DNA of 64,000 bases from Lithodes maja (GCA_037953745.1 JBAKBP010007387.1:1-64000); one strand, 5' to 3'; shown: positions 30,394-41,912, counted from the first letter of the stretch. The notes: generated from the letters alone by a model not told the origin. A program made the numbers and translations.

Positions 30394-31518
30394 CAATGAA
30401 CGGAGGAAGGGAAAACACAGGTAAAACAAAAAGGTCCATGTGCCTAAAGGCATCCTCCATTCATAAAATGTTTGTAACAACTGGATGAAATAACTGTAAT
30501 AACTGCTGTGAAAATATCTGTAGAATAATGCAAGGGATGCAACGTTTCTTCATATGGATAATGTAGGAAGGTCCTGTGTGATTGCAGGGTTATTGATTAA
30601 TCTAATTGCTTTATTTTGAATGTTGTCCAACTGCCTCAATGCAACCACTCCACTTCCACCCCACAGAGGTGAACAGTAATCCATCTGAGAACGCACATGA
30701 CTTTTATATATCACGGCCAACTGCTCGTCAGTGAAGAATTCTCGAACTCTGTACAGGAGTCCCAGTTTTTTAGAGGCATTCTTAGCAATGCTTCTAACAT
30801 AATGTGTCCAGCTCAAGTTAGTAGTTAATGTTACACCGAGAATGTCAATACTAGGGGAAGTGGGAATATTTACATCATTAAAAAATATATGGGAGTCAGT
30901 GAGATTCTGTCGGTTAGAAAATTGAATGTATTTGGTTTTCTGTGCATTAAAGGAAACTAGATTCTTTTGTCCCCATCCATTAATTCTAGAAAGGTCCTGG
31001 TTCAGAGAAATTGCAGTGTTTATTTTTGAATTTATAAGATCGGGTTGGGTGAAAGAATTGGTAAATGTGAAGGAACTGTGGAGTGTTGAGTCATCTGCGT
31101 AGGAATGTATTGGATTATGAGTGGTAGATATGAGATCATTGATATGAATGCGGAACAGAATTGGGGCCAAAACTGATCCCTGGGGAACACCAGCATTTAT
31201 TGAGTGAAATTGAGAATAAAGGCCATCTACCATTACACATATTTTTCTGTTATGAAGATAAGAAGAAATTAGTGGAACTAATGATGCAAGGCCGTAGTGT
31301 GACATCTTCGACAATAAGGATTGATGCCAGACTCTATCAAATGCCTTTGATATATCCAGTGCTATTGTATGTGTTTCACCATGTTGGTCTGTAGCTTGGT
31401 TGATTTGATGCGTAAGAAGGCAAAGCATGTCTGCAGTTGATCGACATCGTCTAAAACCATATTGCCTATCACTGATTAATTTATTATTCTCAAGATGCTC
31501 TACCGACTTTCCCAAATT
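30348..31518 (-). mobile_element. Jockey-like LINE inserted into the plus-strand LINE
   Basis: The minus-strand copy starts with its poly(A) tail, seen as a T run at 30359-30388, and extends to about 31506. CTTTCCCCTAATT (30348-30360) and CTTTCCCAAATT (31507-31518) are an imperfect target duplication. It is 5'-truncated within the reverse transcriptase. Confidence 0.82.
30550..31506 (-). CDS. Jockey-like reverse transcriptase, 5'-truncated
   Basis: Minus-strand frame of about 318 codons with no stop until 30550. From the N-terminus: SDRQYGFRRCRSTADML, motif A in IALDISKAFDRVWH, motif B SINAGVPQGSVLAPILF, motif C SYADDSTLH, then ILGVTLT and a Trp/Cys-containing tail (MDYCSPLWGG, then IRLINNPAI). 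The order and motifs fit a Jockey-superfamily reverse transcriptase. The fingers region upstream and the whole endonuclease are missing. The open frame suggests a fairly recent insertion, but the copy cannot be autonomous. The few codons beyond 31506 belong to the interrupted host LINE. Confidence 0.85.
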   Translation of the reverse strand, partial: SVEHLENNKLISDRQYGFRRCRSTADMLCLLTHQINQATDQHGETHTIALDISKAFDRVWHQSLLSKMSHYGLASLVPLISSYLHNRKICVMVDGLYSQFHSINAGVPQGSVLAPILFRIHINDLISTTHNPIHSYADDSTLHSSFTFTNSFTQPDLINSKINTAISLNQDLSRINGWGQKNLVSFNAQKTKYIQFSNRQNLTDSHIFFNDVNIPTSPSIDILGVTLTTNLSWTHYVRSIAKNASKKLGLLYRVREFFTDEQLAVIYKSHVRSQMDYCSPLWGGSGVVALRQLDNIQNKAIRLINNPAITQDLPTLSI

Positions 31519-32940
31519 GTTTGATTATCTAAGTTCTAAAATGGAACACATTCTAGCTATTTCTCCTTTCTCTGAATCTCCATTTTAGGAGATTTCAACA
31601 TTCATCACCACCAATGGCTCACCTGTAATTCTACTGACCAACTTGGTGAACAAGCCTACGTCTTTTCTATCCTAAATTACCTAGAGCAGTTGGTTCAGCA
31701 ACCTACCCATATCCCAGATCGCCTCGGAGATTGGCCAACATTCTTGACTTGTTTCTAACTTCTAACCCTTCTTCTTATACTGTCGATCTTTTCTCTCCTT
31801 TGGGCTCCTCCGACCTAAACTTATCTCTGTCATCTTTCCTATCTCTCCAGTACGGCCACCTGATCCTCTTAGCAGGCGGAGCTTGTGGCACTTTGGCGCT
31901 GACGACTGGGAGGCTCTCCGGCAGTACTTCTTTGATCTCCCATGGAATGAATTTTGCTTCTGTGGCCTTCTGACCCTCGGAGAGTGCCGAACGCATTACT
32001 GAGGTAATCCTATCGGGCATACATTCCATTTTCTTTCTCTCTGACTAGTGCAAAAATTCTTGGTTTACTCATGCTTTTTCTACTGCTGTCCGCAATAAGG
32101 AGGAAGCATTTAAACGGTACCGACGCCTTAAAACTCAAGAAGCTCATTCTTCCTATGTTTCTGCCCGGAATCAAGCCAAATCTGTTCTTTGACTTGCCAA
32201 ACACTCTTTCACCAATAATAAATGTACTGAACTATCCAATTCTAGCTCTTCCCAAGCTTTCTAGCATCTAGCCTGAAACCTCTCCAAAAAAAAAATCTTC
32301 CTCGTCTTTCCCTCCCCTTTTCCACTCTGATGGCACAACAATCACTTCTTGCTCTGACAAAGCTGAACTATTTGCTCAAACTTTCGCTAAAAACTCCACC
32401 TTGGATGATTCCGGTGCTATTCATCCCTCTCCTCCCCCCTCTCTCCTACTTATGCCTAATATCCTAATCTCTTCTAAAGATGTACTTTCTACCCTCTCTG
32501 GGCTTAGTACATAAAAGGCGTATGGTCCGAATGGTGTTCCTCCTGTTGTACTCAAAAACTGTTCTTCCGTGCTGACTCCCTGCCTAGGCAAACTATTTTG
32601 TCTCTGTCTCTTCTCTAACGTCTTCCCTTCTTGATGGAAGTTCGCTCTCATTCAACCTGTCCCAAACAAAGAAGGGTGACCATTCTCAACCCTCCAACTA
32701 TCGTCCAATTGCTCTCAATTCTTGTGTCTCTAAAGTTTTTGAAACTATTCTTACTTCCAAATTTCTTAAGCATTTATCTTCTTATAATCACACTCTCAGA
32801 TCGCCAGTATGGCTTCCTTAAGGGTCGCTCAATTGGAGATCTTCTTTCATTTCTTACTAACTCCTGGTCATCCTCCTTTCGGGACTTCGGTGAGACCTTT
32901 TCTATTGCACTAGACATATCGAAGGCATTTAATATAAGTT
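31519..32940 (+). pseudogene. Jockey-like LINE, second part: endonuclease end and start of RT
   Basis: It resumes the frame broken at 30348. Visible in order: FDYLSSK, SILGDFNIHHHQW (the GDFN motif), then LDLFLTSNP, LGSSD, a linker with NKEEAFKRYRRL and VSARNQAKSVL, then the RT start with NYRPIALNSCVSKVFE and SDRQYGFLKGRSIGDLLSFL and FSIALDISKAF. It ends at that motif-A position near 32940. At least ten frameshifts or stops were noted. The RT core is similar to the minus-strand copy that interrupts it, so both are probably relatives from one lineage. Confidence 0.78.
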
Positions 32941-33130
32941 ATAGAGCTATAAGAGTTTCTACCGTATTTCGTCATTATTATGTAATTCACTTCCATTCTC
33001 TTGTATATTATTCGTGGATTTCTATGTAATATTCCCTAATATCAATATGTCCTTTTTCTTTATTCGTATAACGTTTATCCTTTAGAACCTAAATTACATA
33101 ATTGTGTTAATAGTTCTACTCAGTCTTTCT
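32940..33130. other. No gene seen
   Basis: AT-rich sequence between the LINE break and the next MITE. Nothing recognised. Confidence 0.4.
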
Positions 33131-33132
33131 AA

Positions 33133-33337
33133 CTCCTTTCGTACCGGCGACGTCTTTTTATTTTCTTCTAGCTACTATTAGACGATATTTTTCACCTTAA
33201 AAAGGGCCTCTGCCAATTAAGCGGCTTTGAACTATCTCAATTAACCCTTTATTCTACCACAGATCCTTCTTAAGCTGCACAAAATCATCTAAATATAGCT
33301 AGAATAAAATGAAAAAGACGTTGCGGTACAGAAGGGG
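33133..33337 (+). mobile_element. TTAA MITE, family C, copy 2
   Basis: TTAA at 33338-33341; the left flank reads CTAA at 33129-33132, one base from TTAA. Ends CTCCTTTCGTACCGGCGACG and, inward from the right, CCCCTTCTGTACCGCAACG. It matches 19650-19860 in the opposite orientation. Confidence 0.8.
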
Positions 33338-33689
33338 TTAAACCTATCCTACAATTACCTAATTTGTTTACAATAGGCTAAATTATACGAGGTTAAGGGG
33401 AGATGGGTCTATTTTCTGTTCCACCTTCTTTTTCAAGTTTAGCCCTATTAGTTTTCTGTTCGTGTCATTTAGGTGTCAATTTTTGCCTGGCAAGCGATAG
33501 CAAGCTTGTAATTTAGGAGGAACCGGCCTTCAGTCGGACCATATTTCTATCGAAAAATGTACAAATTTATCTGGAAGGAGTGTCTTGGGGGGGAGTGTTT
33601 TGTTAAGCTTGATGGAGGTCTAGGGAGGAAACTAATATTATAAAATGATACATAAACGAACAAATAAAAGTGATCCAAAGTATATGCTA

Positions 33690-33960
33690 GGTTGTTGTTG
33701 TTGTTGTTCCACAGGCTGTCTGACCGAGCAGCCCCAAGGTTCCGAGCAATAGCAAATTGATAACCGAGCGCCCCCACAGAACCCTCCCTGCTTACCACTA
33801 AGAAAGCCCAGGTGACTGAAGCCACTCTCAGGCGAGGAGATGAGGAGGACGTGGAAATGCCCGGGACACCAAAGCCCCACCCATGGCCCTGTGCCCCTCA
33901 CCAATTATAAAGGGAAAGTTGAGGGGCAGAGCAAAAATGTGATGCTTTGGCTCCCAGTCT
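33690..33960 (-). mobile_element. Probable LINE or SINE 3' end with (AAC)n tail
   Basis: On the minus strand, GC-rich sequence (GTTGGCAGACTGGGAGCC, then GGCATTTCCACGTCC) runs into AACCTTGGGGCTGCTCGG and ends in six AAC units at 33691-33708. A compact GC-rich region ending in a trinucleotide tail is typical of RTE-like LINE 3' ends and their SINEs. No coding motif was identified. Confidence 0.45.
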
Positions 33961-33969
33961 GCCAACCTT

Positions 33970-34400
33970 GAGGTAGGCAGTAGGGAGGTCAAGCCATGGA
34001 AGAGACACCTTCACATGAGATCTAGAAAATATATAAGTAAAAGGAACAGTCAGAGAAAGCTATGGGTATGGCAGAGAACGCTCAACTCTCACTCTGATAG
34101 ACAAGCCCATCACCACAGCATATGCTATGTTAGATAGGTCGGCTTAGGATATGCTAGGTAAAAATAGTGTTGGCTTACAGGATATATAAGTAAACTAGAG
34201 TGGCACTTGGTAGAGCGCATAATTATACCTTCGCCTACATTGGCTGGTTCCTTACCATTAATATTGGTAATAATCATTGGGACTGATATGATCCAAATGA
34301 TTTCTCATGTATTCACCCATGCATTGGACAAGTCAAAATAACAATATATTAATTGTAATGAATCATAGACATCACTAATGCAAACCAAAACTCCTATATT
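33970..34400. other. No gene seen
   Basis: Mixed-composition sequence with no motif, repeat end or RNA gene that I can support. Confidence 0.4.
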
Positions 34401-34402
34401 AT

Positions 34403-35805
34403 CATTGCTGCTGTTCCGTTCTCCGCTTAAACTGTTTCTTAACCCACCGTGCTAAACACGTGTAAGATAATATATATGCAGAGCTTAAGTCCAATGTTAA
34501 TAACGTTAATATTAGCACACCCATATGTATAATTTACCTATACAGGTATATATCAATATTGTGTTTCATATATTGATGACTGTCAACATGGTTTCCATGG
34601 AAACGAGAGCTTGTTGGTAGTTTGGGAATATAATCACAGTAAAGATCAAACTACCATTACACCAAAAGTAAACGTCTACAAACAAATTGTTCTCTACAAT
34701 TTTATTGTTCATATATTAATTGTCAAATCAAATTACCACAGTAATCCTTTGTATTTTAATTAGTATAACTAAAATAATGGTTTCCAATGCAAGTCACGAG
34801 GATATATTGTCTCCAGGCATACCAACAGTTATATTCTGCACATTTTTCTAATCAAAACAACTTCACAGGAAGCACATCAAGCACCTGTTATTTTTTAGCA
34901 TTGAAAGATAACGCAGGTGGGTCAAAACCATTATATTGTTAAGGACAGTAAAGATAGAGGGTATATATTGATATCGTGACACATGTTGGCATGCCTGAAC
35001 AGCTTTAAGTGTGGCATTTTCAGAGGTGTTAGGTTGGCGAGGAATTGAGCCATACCATTTTCAACTTTCTGTCATGAGACAATAGAGGTCAAAATAGCAT
35101 AAACGTGTACAGTGAGGTAATGGCAGTTTGATAATGTAGAGTATTTCAGTCCTTATCTAGCTGTGCAATAGATCGTTAATACAATCAATCATAAAATTAA
35201 TACGGTTGCCAGCTTCACTTTTATTTTTTACATACCAATTTTCCTGGATGGCATAGAATACATAGACATTTATATTATTATATATACCTACGGTAGTTCA
35301 TCAACTAATTTACTTTCGGAATACGATTATCTTGAGTTAATAGGCATAGGCCAAATGAAAACAAGTTCATGGCCAGTAAATGTTTGTAAACTGCTTTGTA
35401 AAAAGTTAACTGATAGTAAAATACTGTATATCAAATAAGATTAATATGTAAATCGCCCATGATCAAATTGTACAAAAGTCTAATAAACTATTTTTGTGTG
35501 TTCGTTTGTTTTGTATAACATTGTTGACAACATTGTGTTCGACTTTTGGTGTAATGGTAGTGTGACCTTTTCTGTGATTATATTCCCAAATTACCAACAA
35601 GCTCGCGTTGCCATGGAAACCATGTTGACAGTCATCTATTCATGAAACATATTATTGATATATAAAGATAAATTATACATACTGTATGGGTGTGCTAATA
35701 TTAACGTTTTTAAGATTAGATTAAGCTCTCCATATATATTATCTAACATGTGTTTAGAGCAGTGGGTTAAGCAACAGCTTAATCGGAGAACGGAACTGTA
35801 GCAAT
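34403..35805. mobile_element. Foldback-type element with ~265-bp inverted arms
   Basis: The left arm, about 34403-34668, and right arm, about 35540-35805, are inverted copies. Shared blocks include CCGTTCTCCG / CGGAGAACGG, AACATGGTTTCCATGG / CCATGGAAACCATGTT, GGTAGT..GGGAATATAATCACAG and its complement, and CCAAAAGT / ACTTTTGG. The ~870-bp spacer is AT-rich with no ORF of note. No clear target duplication was found. Confidence 0.78.
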
Positions 35806-35837
35806 GATTGCAAACATTAATAATACATATTCTAATA

Positions 35838-36168
35838 TTTCTTAAAGGTAGATTTCACTAAAAATAGCTGTTCAATAATTTAATTAATATCACGAGATAA
35901 AACAGTAACCATAAACCTGGTGAAATAATTCACTTAACATCCCCACCCTACACACTTCCAACCTTTCCTACACAATAATACCCCCCCCCCCCCTTACTCC
36001 ATATAGCCCCTCCCTCTCCTTCCAGCAAATCTAACTACGCCATCTATGGGACATAATATGCAACAGATTCAGGGTGGGGGGGAGTGAGCGAGCGTACTAA
36101 TATCAGAGCGAAAGACTCCCACCGAAATGACCATTAGGTGGCCCAGTCAGCAAGGTGACCGACTGTAC
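35838..36168 (-). repeat. Dispersed repeat E, copy 2 (inverted)
   Basis: Reverse-complement match to 24986-25350, from TTTCTTAAAGGTAGATTTCAC to GGTGACCGACTGTAC. A C run of about 17 replaces the G run of copy 1. Confidence 0.75.
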
Positions 36169-36177
36169 ATTGGGCAG

Positions 36178-36325
36178 TAGGATAAATCGGAGGCTAGCAA
36201 AGACCAATCAAGAACTTCACTTTCAAGGTTGGTTGACAAGACTTTAACTCTCGGTTAGGCTACTAACTAATTGGTCTACTCTTAGACCAATTTAATACTG
36301 ACGGCTCCGATTTACCATCCTGACA
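36178..36325. mobile_element. Short inverted-repeat element
   Basis: GTAGGATAAATCGGAGGCTA at the left pairs with GGCTCCGATTTACCATCCTG at the right. A 7-bp stem, TTGGTCT/AGACCAA, lies inside near 36270-36289. About 150 bp, non-coding. Confidence 0.6.
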
Positions 36326-36329
36326 ACAC

Positions 36330-36835
36330 ATTTAGATCCAAATAGGTACGGAATGATAGATACAAAGATATTGCAGTAATCTTAAGCTTGATATTAATAT
36401 AAGGAACATTTACCGTTTAAAACTCCTGTCATTGGTACAGTATCTAATTATCTATACACCATTAACCTGGGACATATCCATTACTGTACTGGGACATTGT
36501 CTTTCCGCCCCATTCCTCTCATTATTATAATGCCAATCCTGGGAGATACCGGTACTGGCCTGGCTTGCCTTTAGGTCTCTTTGGCCTACCGTATCCAAGC
36601 GGATGGGGGGCAATTACAAGTCTTCCTGCGGTCCTTGAACCCTCGTACAGTACACGAGTTCAGCATCCTGCACTCAGCCGATGGGAGGGGCGAATCTCGG
36701 ATTCTCCGCCATCAGCATCGCATCGACTCCGTCCCAAACTGGTTCCCTGTTAAGTTAACATTTCTTTATAGTTTGTTTACATATATATAACCATTGATAA
36801 TGGGGGCCAAGGAGTTAACCAATATCCTAATACGG
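36330..36835. other. Unrecognised segment
   Basis: A moderately GC-rich part (36540-36750) keeps two overlapping frames of 60-69 codons open, but neither carries a motif I know, nor is either clearly favoured. Likely decayed repeat DNA. Confidence 0.35.
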
Positions 36836-36837
36836 TA

Positions 36838-37761
36838 CAGTTGGTCAAGGATGAAAGTATACAGTTTTTCGTCTGCTATAGCCACACATAGTTTGTCATG
36901 TTGGCAGCCCTGGTAGCCATATCTCAGAGCCCGCCCACCTTATACAGGGTGTTTAAAAACGTGTTCCTGGACTTAGTTGTCAGACGGAAATATGAATATA
37001 TTGCTCTATAATCTTTGACGTGAATATCACTTCGGAGATATTAAACACTTAATGTTATTGACAGATATACAAGAAATGCGAGAGTGAAAACGAAAATCAA
37101 AACGTCTACCTATATACGATATTTCAGTGGAATACAGGTCCATTTTCACACGTGGTAATATGCGGCTAATAATGTAGGGTATGGTGATATCAATGTTGCA
37201 GTTGGTTTGCAGGTGTTCTGCTGATAAAAATAAAAATAATAATAATAAATAAATAAATAAATAAAAATCACAAGTAAAGCCTCATTATGCTTCGAGGACT
37301 GACTCCTAAAGCAATGGCGCTCGCAAGATGAGTAAAATTGCTGGGTCATTACCCTATTGAACACAATGGCGCTCGCAAGATGGGTACAATTGCTGGGTCA
37401 TTACCCTATTGAACACACAGGCTTCCTTACGTCCACGTTTAGGAATTAGATTTTTGTGTATCTAAAGTAGACGAATATGGAGTGGCTATAAAAGATATTA
37501 CGATATACACTTAACATTATAACATTCATAATAAATAATTAGTAGAAAGAGGAATCTAATAATACTTGTTAATTAATAAGTAGGTAAATATTGATATTTC
37601 ACTTTCATCCCCAAGACTGGATTATATGTGATCCAAAGGGCAATGAAACGGAGGCGAGCGCCGGTTTGGGCTAGTGGAAAAACTGTCATGGCTGCCAACA
37701 TGACAAACCATGTGTGGCTATAGCAGAAGAAAAACTGTATACTTTCATCCTTGACCAACTG
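36838..37761. mobile_element. Tc1/mariner-like MITE with ~85-bp inverted repeats
   Basis: TA flanks at 36836-36837 and 37762-37763. The ends CAGTTGGTCAAGGATGAAAG and its complement match almost perfectly for about 85 bases through CTGCTATAGCCACACAT and TTTGTCATGTTGGCAGCC. The 924-bp interior has no transposase. It holds (AATA)n and a 52-bp duplication at 37312-37416. Confidence 0.85.
37312..37416 (+). repeat. 52-bp direct duplication
   Basis: CAATGGCGCTCGCAAGATG at 37312 repeats at 37364, and the following ATTGCTGGGTCATTACCC is identical. Two differences were seen between copies. Confidence 0.9.
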
Positions 37762-37763
37762 TA

Positions 37764-38850
37764 CATAGTAATACTAAAACAAATACATATACAAATATAG
37801 GCTAATATAAACCTATAAAAATACATGGATTCATATTAATGTATAAAAATAGATGAGCTAATATAAGTATAAAAATATAATGACAGATCAAATTATGACA
37901 TTACAGTACAGAGCCGAAATAATCTCTTAAGGCATCCAAAGATCCTCTCCTTCAGTACAGGTACATAAGCTACTCAGCAGTACTCTACCCACAATTACTT
38001 GACTAAGGCACAATTGGAAATACATCATAAATACACAGCACATCTATGGAAAATTAATTCACACAAATATTAGTCAAATCAATACAATAATGGCATAAAT
38101 CAAAGGTAATTGTCATGGTCAAACTTAACAGGTTGCACTGCCCGACGCGGAGGGTACTGCACAAGGCTCAAACCAGGCTGAACGTTATTCCTACTGTAAC
38201 TCGAGTCACGTATCCCCTGAAATCAGCTGCCCAGAATCTCACTACAGCTTCCATCCCTTGCAATGCAACTCTGTACATTAGACCATGTCAAACACAATTA
38301 TATCATAGCAATCAATACTCATAATAGGCTCTAAAAGCACAATAATTAATAATAGCCTACTGTACTCACAATTAGGTAAAGTCAGGTAGCGACTATGTAT
38401 ATGTCTATGTGTTGGTGTGTGCATGCACATGTTGCTACAGACATGTTTGGGTGGTGGTCCGTTGATAAATAAGATTGATGGTGAAAGTTTCTCCCTCCAG
38501 CTTGACAGTCGCCGACAATGTGTTTACACCTCCCACTACACGTCAACAACGGTACCCACAACAAAGAACGACATCAACATTAACGGTTCTGACAACAAAA
38601 AACAACAATAACAACAGCGACACCAACACCAATACGTGCTGATGAAAATAAAACTAGAACAAGTGTAAGTAATATTATAAACTATTAATAGTATTGCTAT
38701 GTAAAAGTGTGTTCTGTAAGTTTGTGTCGATGATTGTTGGTGATAATACTGTGAGATAGTCTGTGAGTATTGCCAACTTTACATCTGGCTAAACAAATAT
38801 ATTAATGTTGAAGTTTTGTTTTGTATGAAGGAAGCCTATGTATAGATTTG
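37764..38850. other. No gene recognised
   Basis: AT-rich with TATAAAAATA repeats near 37810-37880 and CAACAA runs near 38580-38630. The ORFs at 38115, 38382 and 38417 lack motifs. Confidence 0.4.
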
Positions 38851-38859
38851 CTTTACAAG

Positions 38860-39047
38860 TGGAAACGCTGTTTCCACTTATTTTATGGTTGTAACAGGTT
38901 AATATCTTCATAATCAACGTAAAATAGGCGCATATGGATAAGTATTAATGATATTTATGGTACGATGACGATTTGAGTGAAAGAAACAGTCTAAATACCT
39001 CCGCACAGGGAGGGGTGGCCACTACCCCACCCTATGCACTTAAGAGG
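38860..39047 (+). mobile_element. piggyBac-type MITE, family A, partial third copy
   Basis: It matches the right third of 8387-8995: ACGCTGTTTCCACTT, AACAGGTTAATA, AAATAGGCGCATATGGATAA. It ends in GTTAA with TTAA at 39048-39051. The left two-thirds is missing. Confidence 0.75.
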
Positions 39048-39099
39048 TTAACTCCCGTCCACTCACCAACTCTCTGCAATCTCTCTCTCTCTCTTCGCC

Positions 39100-39475
39100 G
39101 CAATGTTGCATCTCTCTCACTATTCTATCGCTACTACAATAATCAGTGTTCCTCGGAGCTTTCCCAGTGTATACCACCTCCTCTACGTATGGTACGTAGT
39201 CCCCGCCTTGCAACACAATCTCACCCATACTCTGTGCAACTCTCCAACCCAAGAGTGAAACGCTATTCTCAGACTTTCTTCTATTCAACTGCTGAGCTCT
39301 GGAACTCTCTCCCAGAATCAGTCTTTCCCTCTTCCTATGACTTAAATTGCTTCAAACTCTGTGTGTTCAGGCATTTTAGCTCGAACGTCCCTTGATTTCG
39401 GCCCTGTCACTCTTTGAAATCTGGGGGAGGCACTCGCTGCAGGCAGTTATGCCTTTTGTCTCCCTCATTCACATA
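39100..39475 (+). pseudogene. LINE ORF2 C-terminus and 3' UTR, copy 1
   Basis: The frame to 39395 ends with YSVQLSNPRVKRYSQTFF, then LWNSLPESVFPSSYDLNCFK and FRHFSSNVP. The WN.LP and FK pattern closes many Jockey/CR1-superfamily ORF2 proteins. The 3' UTR includes GGGGGAGGCACTCG and CTGCCTTTTGTCTCCCTC. Two more copies lie at 58490 and 59870, all 5'-truncated and in the same orientation, as expected of LINE debris. Which full-length LINE they belong to is not settled; the Jockey-like elements at 30-33 kb are candidates. Confidence 0.8.
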
Positions 39476-39529
39476 GAACAAAAAATACAATTATGTAACA
39501 GTTACACAGCAGCAAGTGTTTATAATAAC

Positions 39530-41340
39530 TGATACGATCCAGGTTCTCAAAGACACAGGGCTCTTCAACATTGGACTAGATAATGGCAAAAAGCAACAAT
39601 GGTAACACTAGATCCAACCCCTGCCTTAAACACTGGAAAACAAAACACCATTATCGCCCTGAGTCGTGCCTGGACAACGAGGTATCCTATGACTCGGTAT
39701 CTGGTGCACACACACTAGGCTGACGCTCAATGAAACAGCCTATTCTCAAACAGTAATAGATTACTCGATTATGTTACACAACGAAAAAGAAAAGATAGTT
39801 AACGTGATTAATTAACGTTACGGTAGATACTCAAATAACTGGCACTCCTGTATTAAAGAAAGTGCAATGCTAGTCCTGCAACATCAACTGGAAACTTTTG
39901 AAATAAGTCTGATGCTGGGAAGATGTTCGTAAAGAATCTTGAACAATTATAATGCAGAATACGGGTCACAATAAATGCTAGGACATAATTATAGTAATAA
40001 TAGGCAGGCGAATAATAAAGACTTCGCAAAGGTAGTAATGCTCGACAACTAAAGAAATGCTTCGTGACACAACGCAACAGCCTACTCGGGTTGTGCAACT
40101 CAACAACAACCTCGGCTCAAAAGTGCAGTGAATAATAATGCTGTATTCATATAATAATGGGGCTTATCTCTAACCAGTGTCTGCTCAGTTAATAAAGTCT
40201 AGCTGGGGTATCAAGGCAGGGCAACAATGGGCGAGCATGCAGCTCGTAGCCTAACGTTGTCCGAGGGTGGTATAATGAAGATTACGTTATATGACGGGGA
40301 TGCTCTCTTGATAAATCTAGGTCTCTAGTACCTAGCTCTATCCTGGCGATCCCTCAGAAGTCAACACAAAGAGGCAGCACTATGTTGTGAGGGATAGGCT
40401 ATGGCCCTCTCACACCACAGCGCTGTGCTCGCAAAGTAAAACAACCCGAAGACAACTTAGGCTCCCACAGTACCTGTCGATGTCGTGCAGAGCTTAGCTA
40501 ACACTGCGCACATCGGAGACAACGACACAGTAACCTTACCCCTAGTCTAGCTTTAGATAACCAAGCAGAATCACTCAACACCTTGCAAGGGGGACATATA
40601 CCGGTCTACAACCTTTCATAGAGAGGACACATACGGAAAAGTCCGTCTCAATAAAGCATAATACCTCCTTAACCTAATGCATGGAAATATCTGAGAGCTT
40701 CGCGTACAATACGACTGGTCGACGGTGAACGTCTATGCTGAAACCAGAAGGGATGTTGAGTTTAATTAAGATTAGAGAATGAGAAAGGAGAAGTCGAGAG
40801 AGAGAGAGATAGTATGCAAAGTAGCGAGTATGGGGGGCAGAATTGCAAAGGATGTAGGCGATACGCGTGTCAGGCAAGCTCTGAGGAAGGAACTCCTCGG
40901 GACCCCTCCAGGATCACACACAAAGGCATGGTGGTCAGCCAATCACAGGCTGCTACGTCACCAGGCAGCAGGGCCTGCAGAAGGCGCCAGGAACCACCAG
41001 CCAATCAAGAGGCGTGAGACGGCACGCGCGCGAGCCTACAAAGCGATGGGGGAGGCAGCACATGTATACGCACGCACACACTACCACCCCAATGCCTATA
41101 TTATTCTCTCTCCTTAACTATATACAATGCATCCTATGTTCAACTCATGATATAAAATGCTTCCCGTTGTCACAGACGAAAATAAAGACCTCCACGGGAC
41201 TGTCTGTAACAACACGAACACTATGAAAGAAAGAACAACATTGTAGATAGACTGTAGCCAAATACTTTGCCCCGGCGAGTGCTAGCGAGTGGCCAAGCGA
41301 GCGGCTGAGCACACATGGCGTTCTGCCACGCTGCAGGCGT
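39530..41340 (-). repeat. 3' LTR of the 9-kb element
   Basis: Near-identical to 46700-48519. In element orientation it ends in ...GGATCGTATCA. Its start is obscured by a G/C run of 14 at 41341-41354. The plus-strand 112-codon ORF at 40779-41117 is antisense to the element and simply duplicated in both LTRs. Confidence 0.9.
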
Positions 41341-41360
41341 CCCCCCCCCCCCCCAAGATA
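41341..41360 (-). other. Polypurine tract candidate
   Basis: On the minus strand TATCTTGGGG... runs directly into the LTR start, ACGCC. A G-rich purine tract next to the 3' LTR is the expected plus-strand primer. The run length may be unreliable in assembly. Confidence 0.55.
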
Positions 41361-41693
41361 TTAGACGCTCAACCATGAGCTCTATATCTGACAAGCAGAA
41401 CGCCGATAAGACTCGCCACCCCTAATCACTTCGCAACAAAGAAGGCAAAGCTCAGTTCTCATCAACAAAACAAAAATTACAACCCCTCCCAACACAATAG
41501 CTTAATTAATTCATACTGCTATGCTCCTAGAGCGAGCTTCTACTAGCCCAGCCTTCTGAGAGAAGCACAGGTTCGACTCAGAACTTTAGCTATAACATAC
41601 TTTAAAAAAAATTAACTGTTAAAGAAAGAGTTTTTATAGAATTTTCATTTTTAATATGTTTATGGCGGCTGCACTTACAGGGGTAAGCCAATT

Positions 41694-41912
41694 TTACTCC
41701 ACTCTCAACACACACTGACAGAACGGCGATGGTTCTCCTGCAAACAAACCCTCCCGTGACAAACAATCAGCCAAAACATTATCAGTGCCCTTAGCATGCC
41801 ACACATCCAACTTGTGTTCCGGCAGCACAACAACACCTGACACTGATAAACTGCCCAGTTCATCACAAGACTGGCACTTCTCTTCGCTCTTTCCGGCAAC
41901 GGGGCCTGCCAA
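41694..41912 (-). pseudogene. RNase H end fragment
   Basis: The minus-strand frame carries LDVWHAKGTDNVLADCLSRE, the H-x-x-G-x-D-N-x-x-A-D-x-L-S-R pattern that closes the RNase H domain of Ty3 elements. Little of the remaining RNase H precedes it, and no integrase follows before the polypurine tract, so a large deletion has removed most of pol. It overlaps the RT remnant in another frame. Confidence 0.75.

Noticed and set aside
40779..41117. 112-codon ORF duplicated almost unchanged at 47949-48287, looking like a conserved gene
   Set aside because: The two copies are the two LTRs of one element, and the ORF is antisense to it. Conservation is explained by LTR identity.
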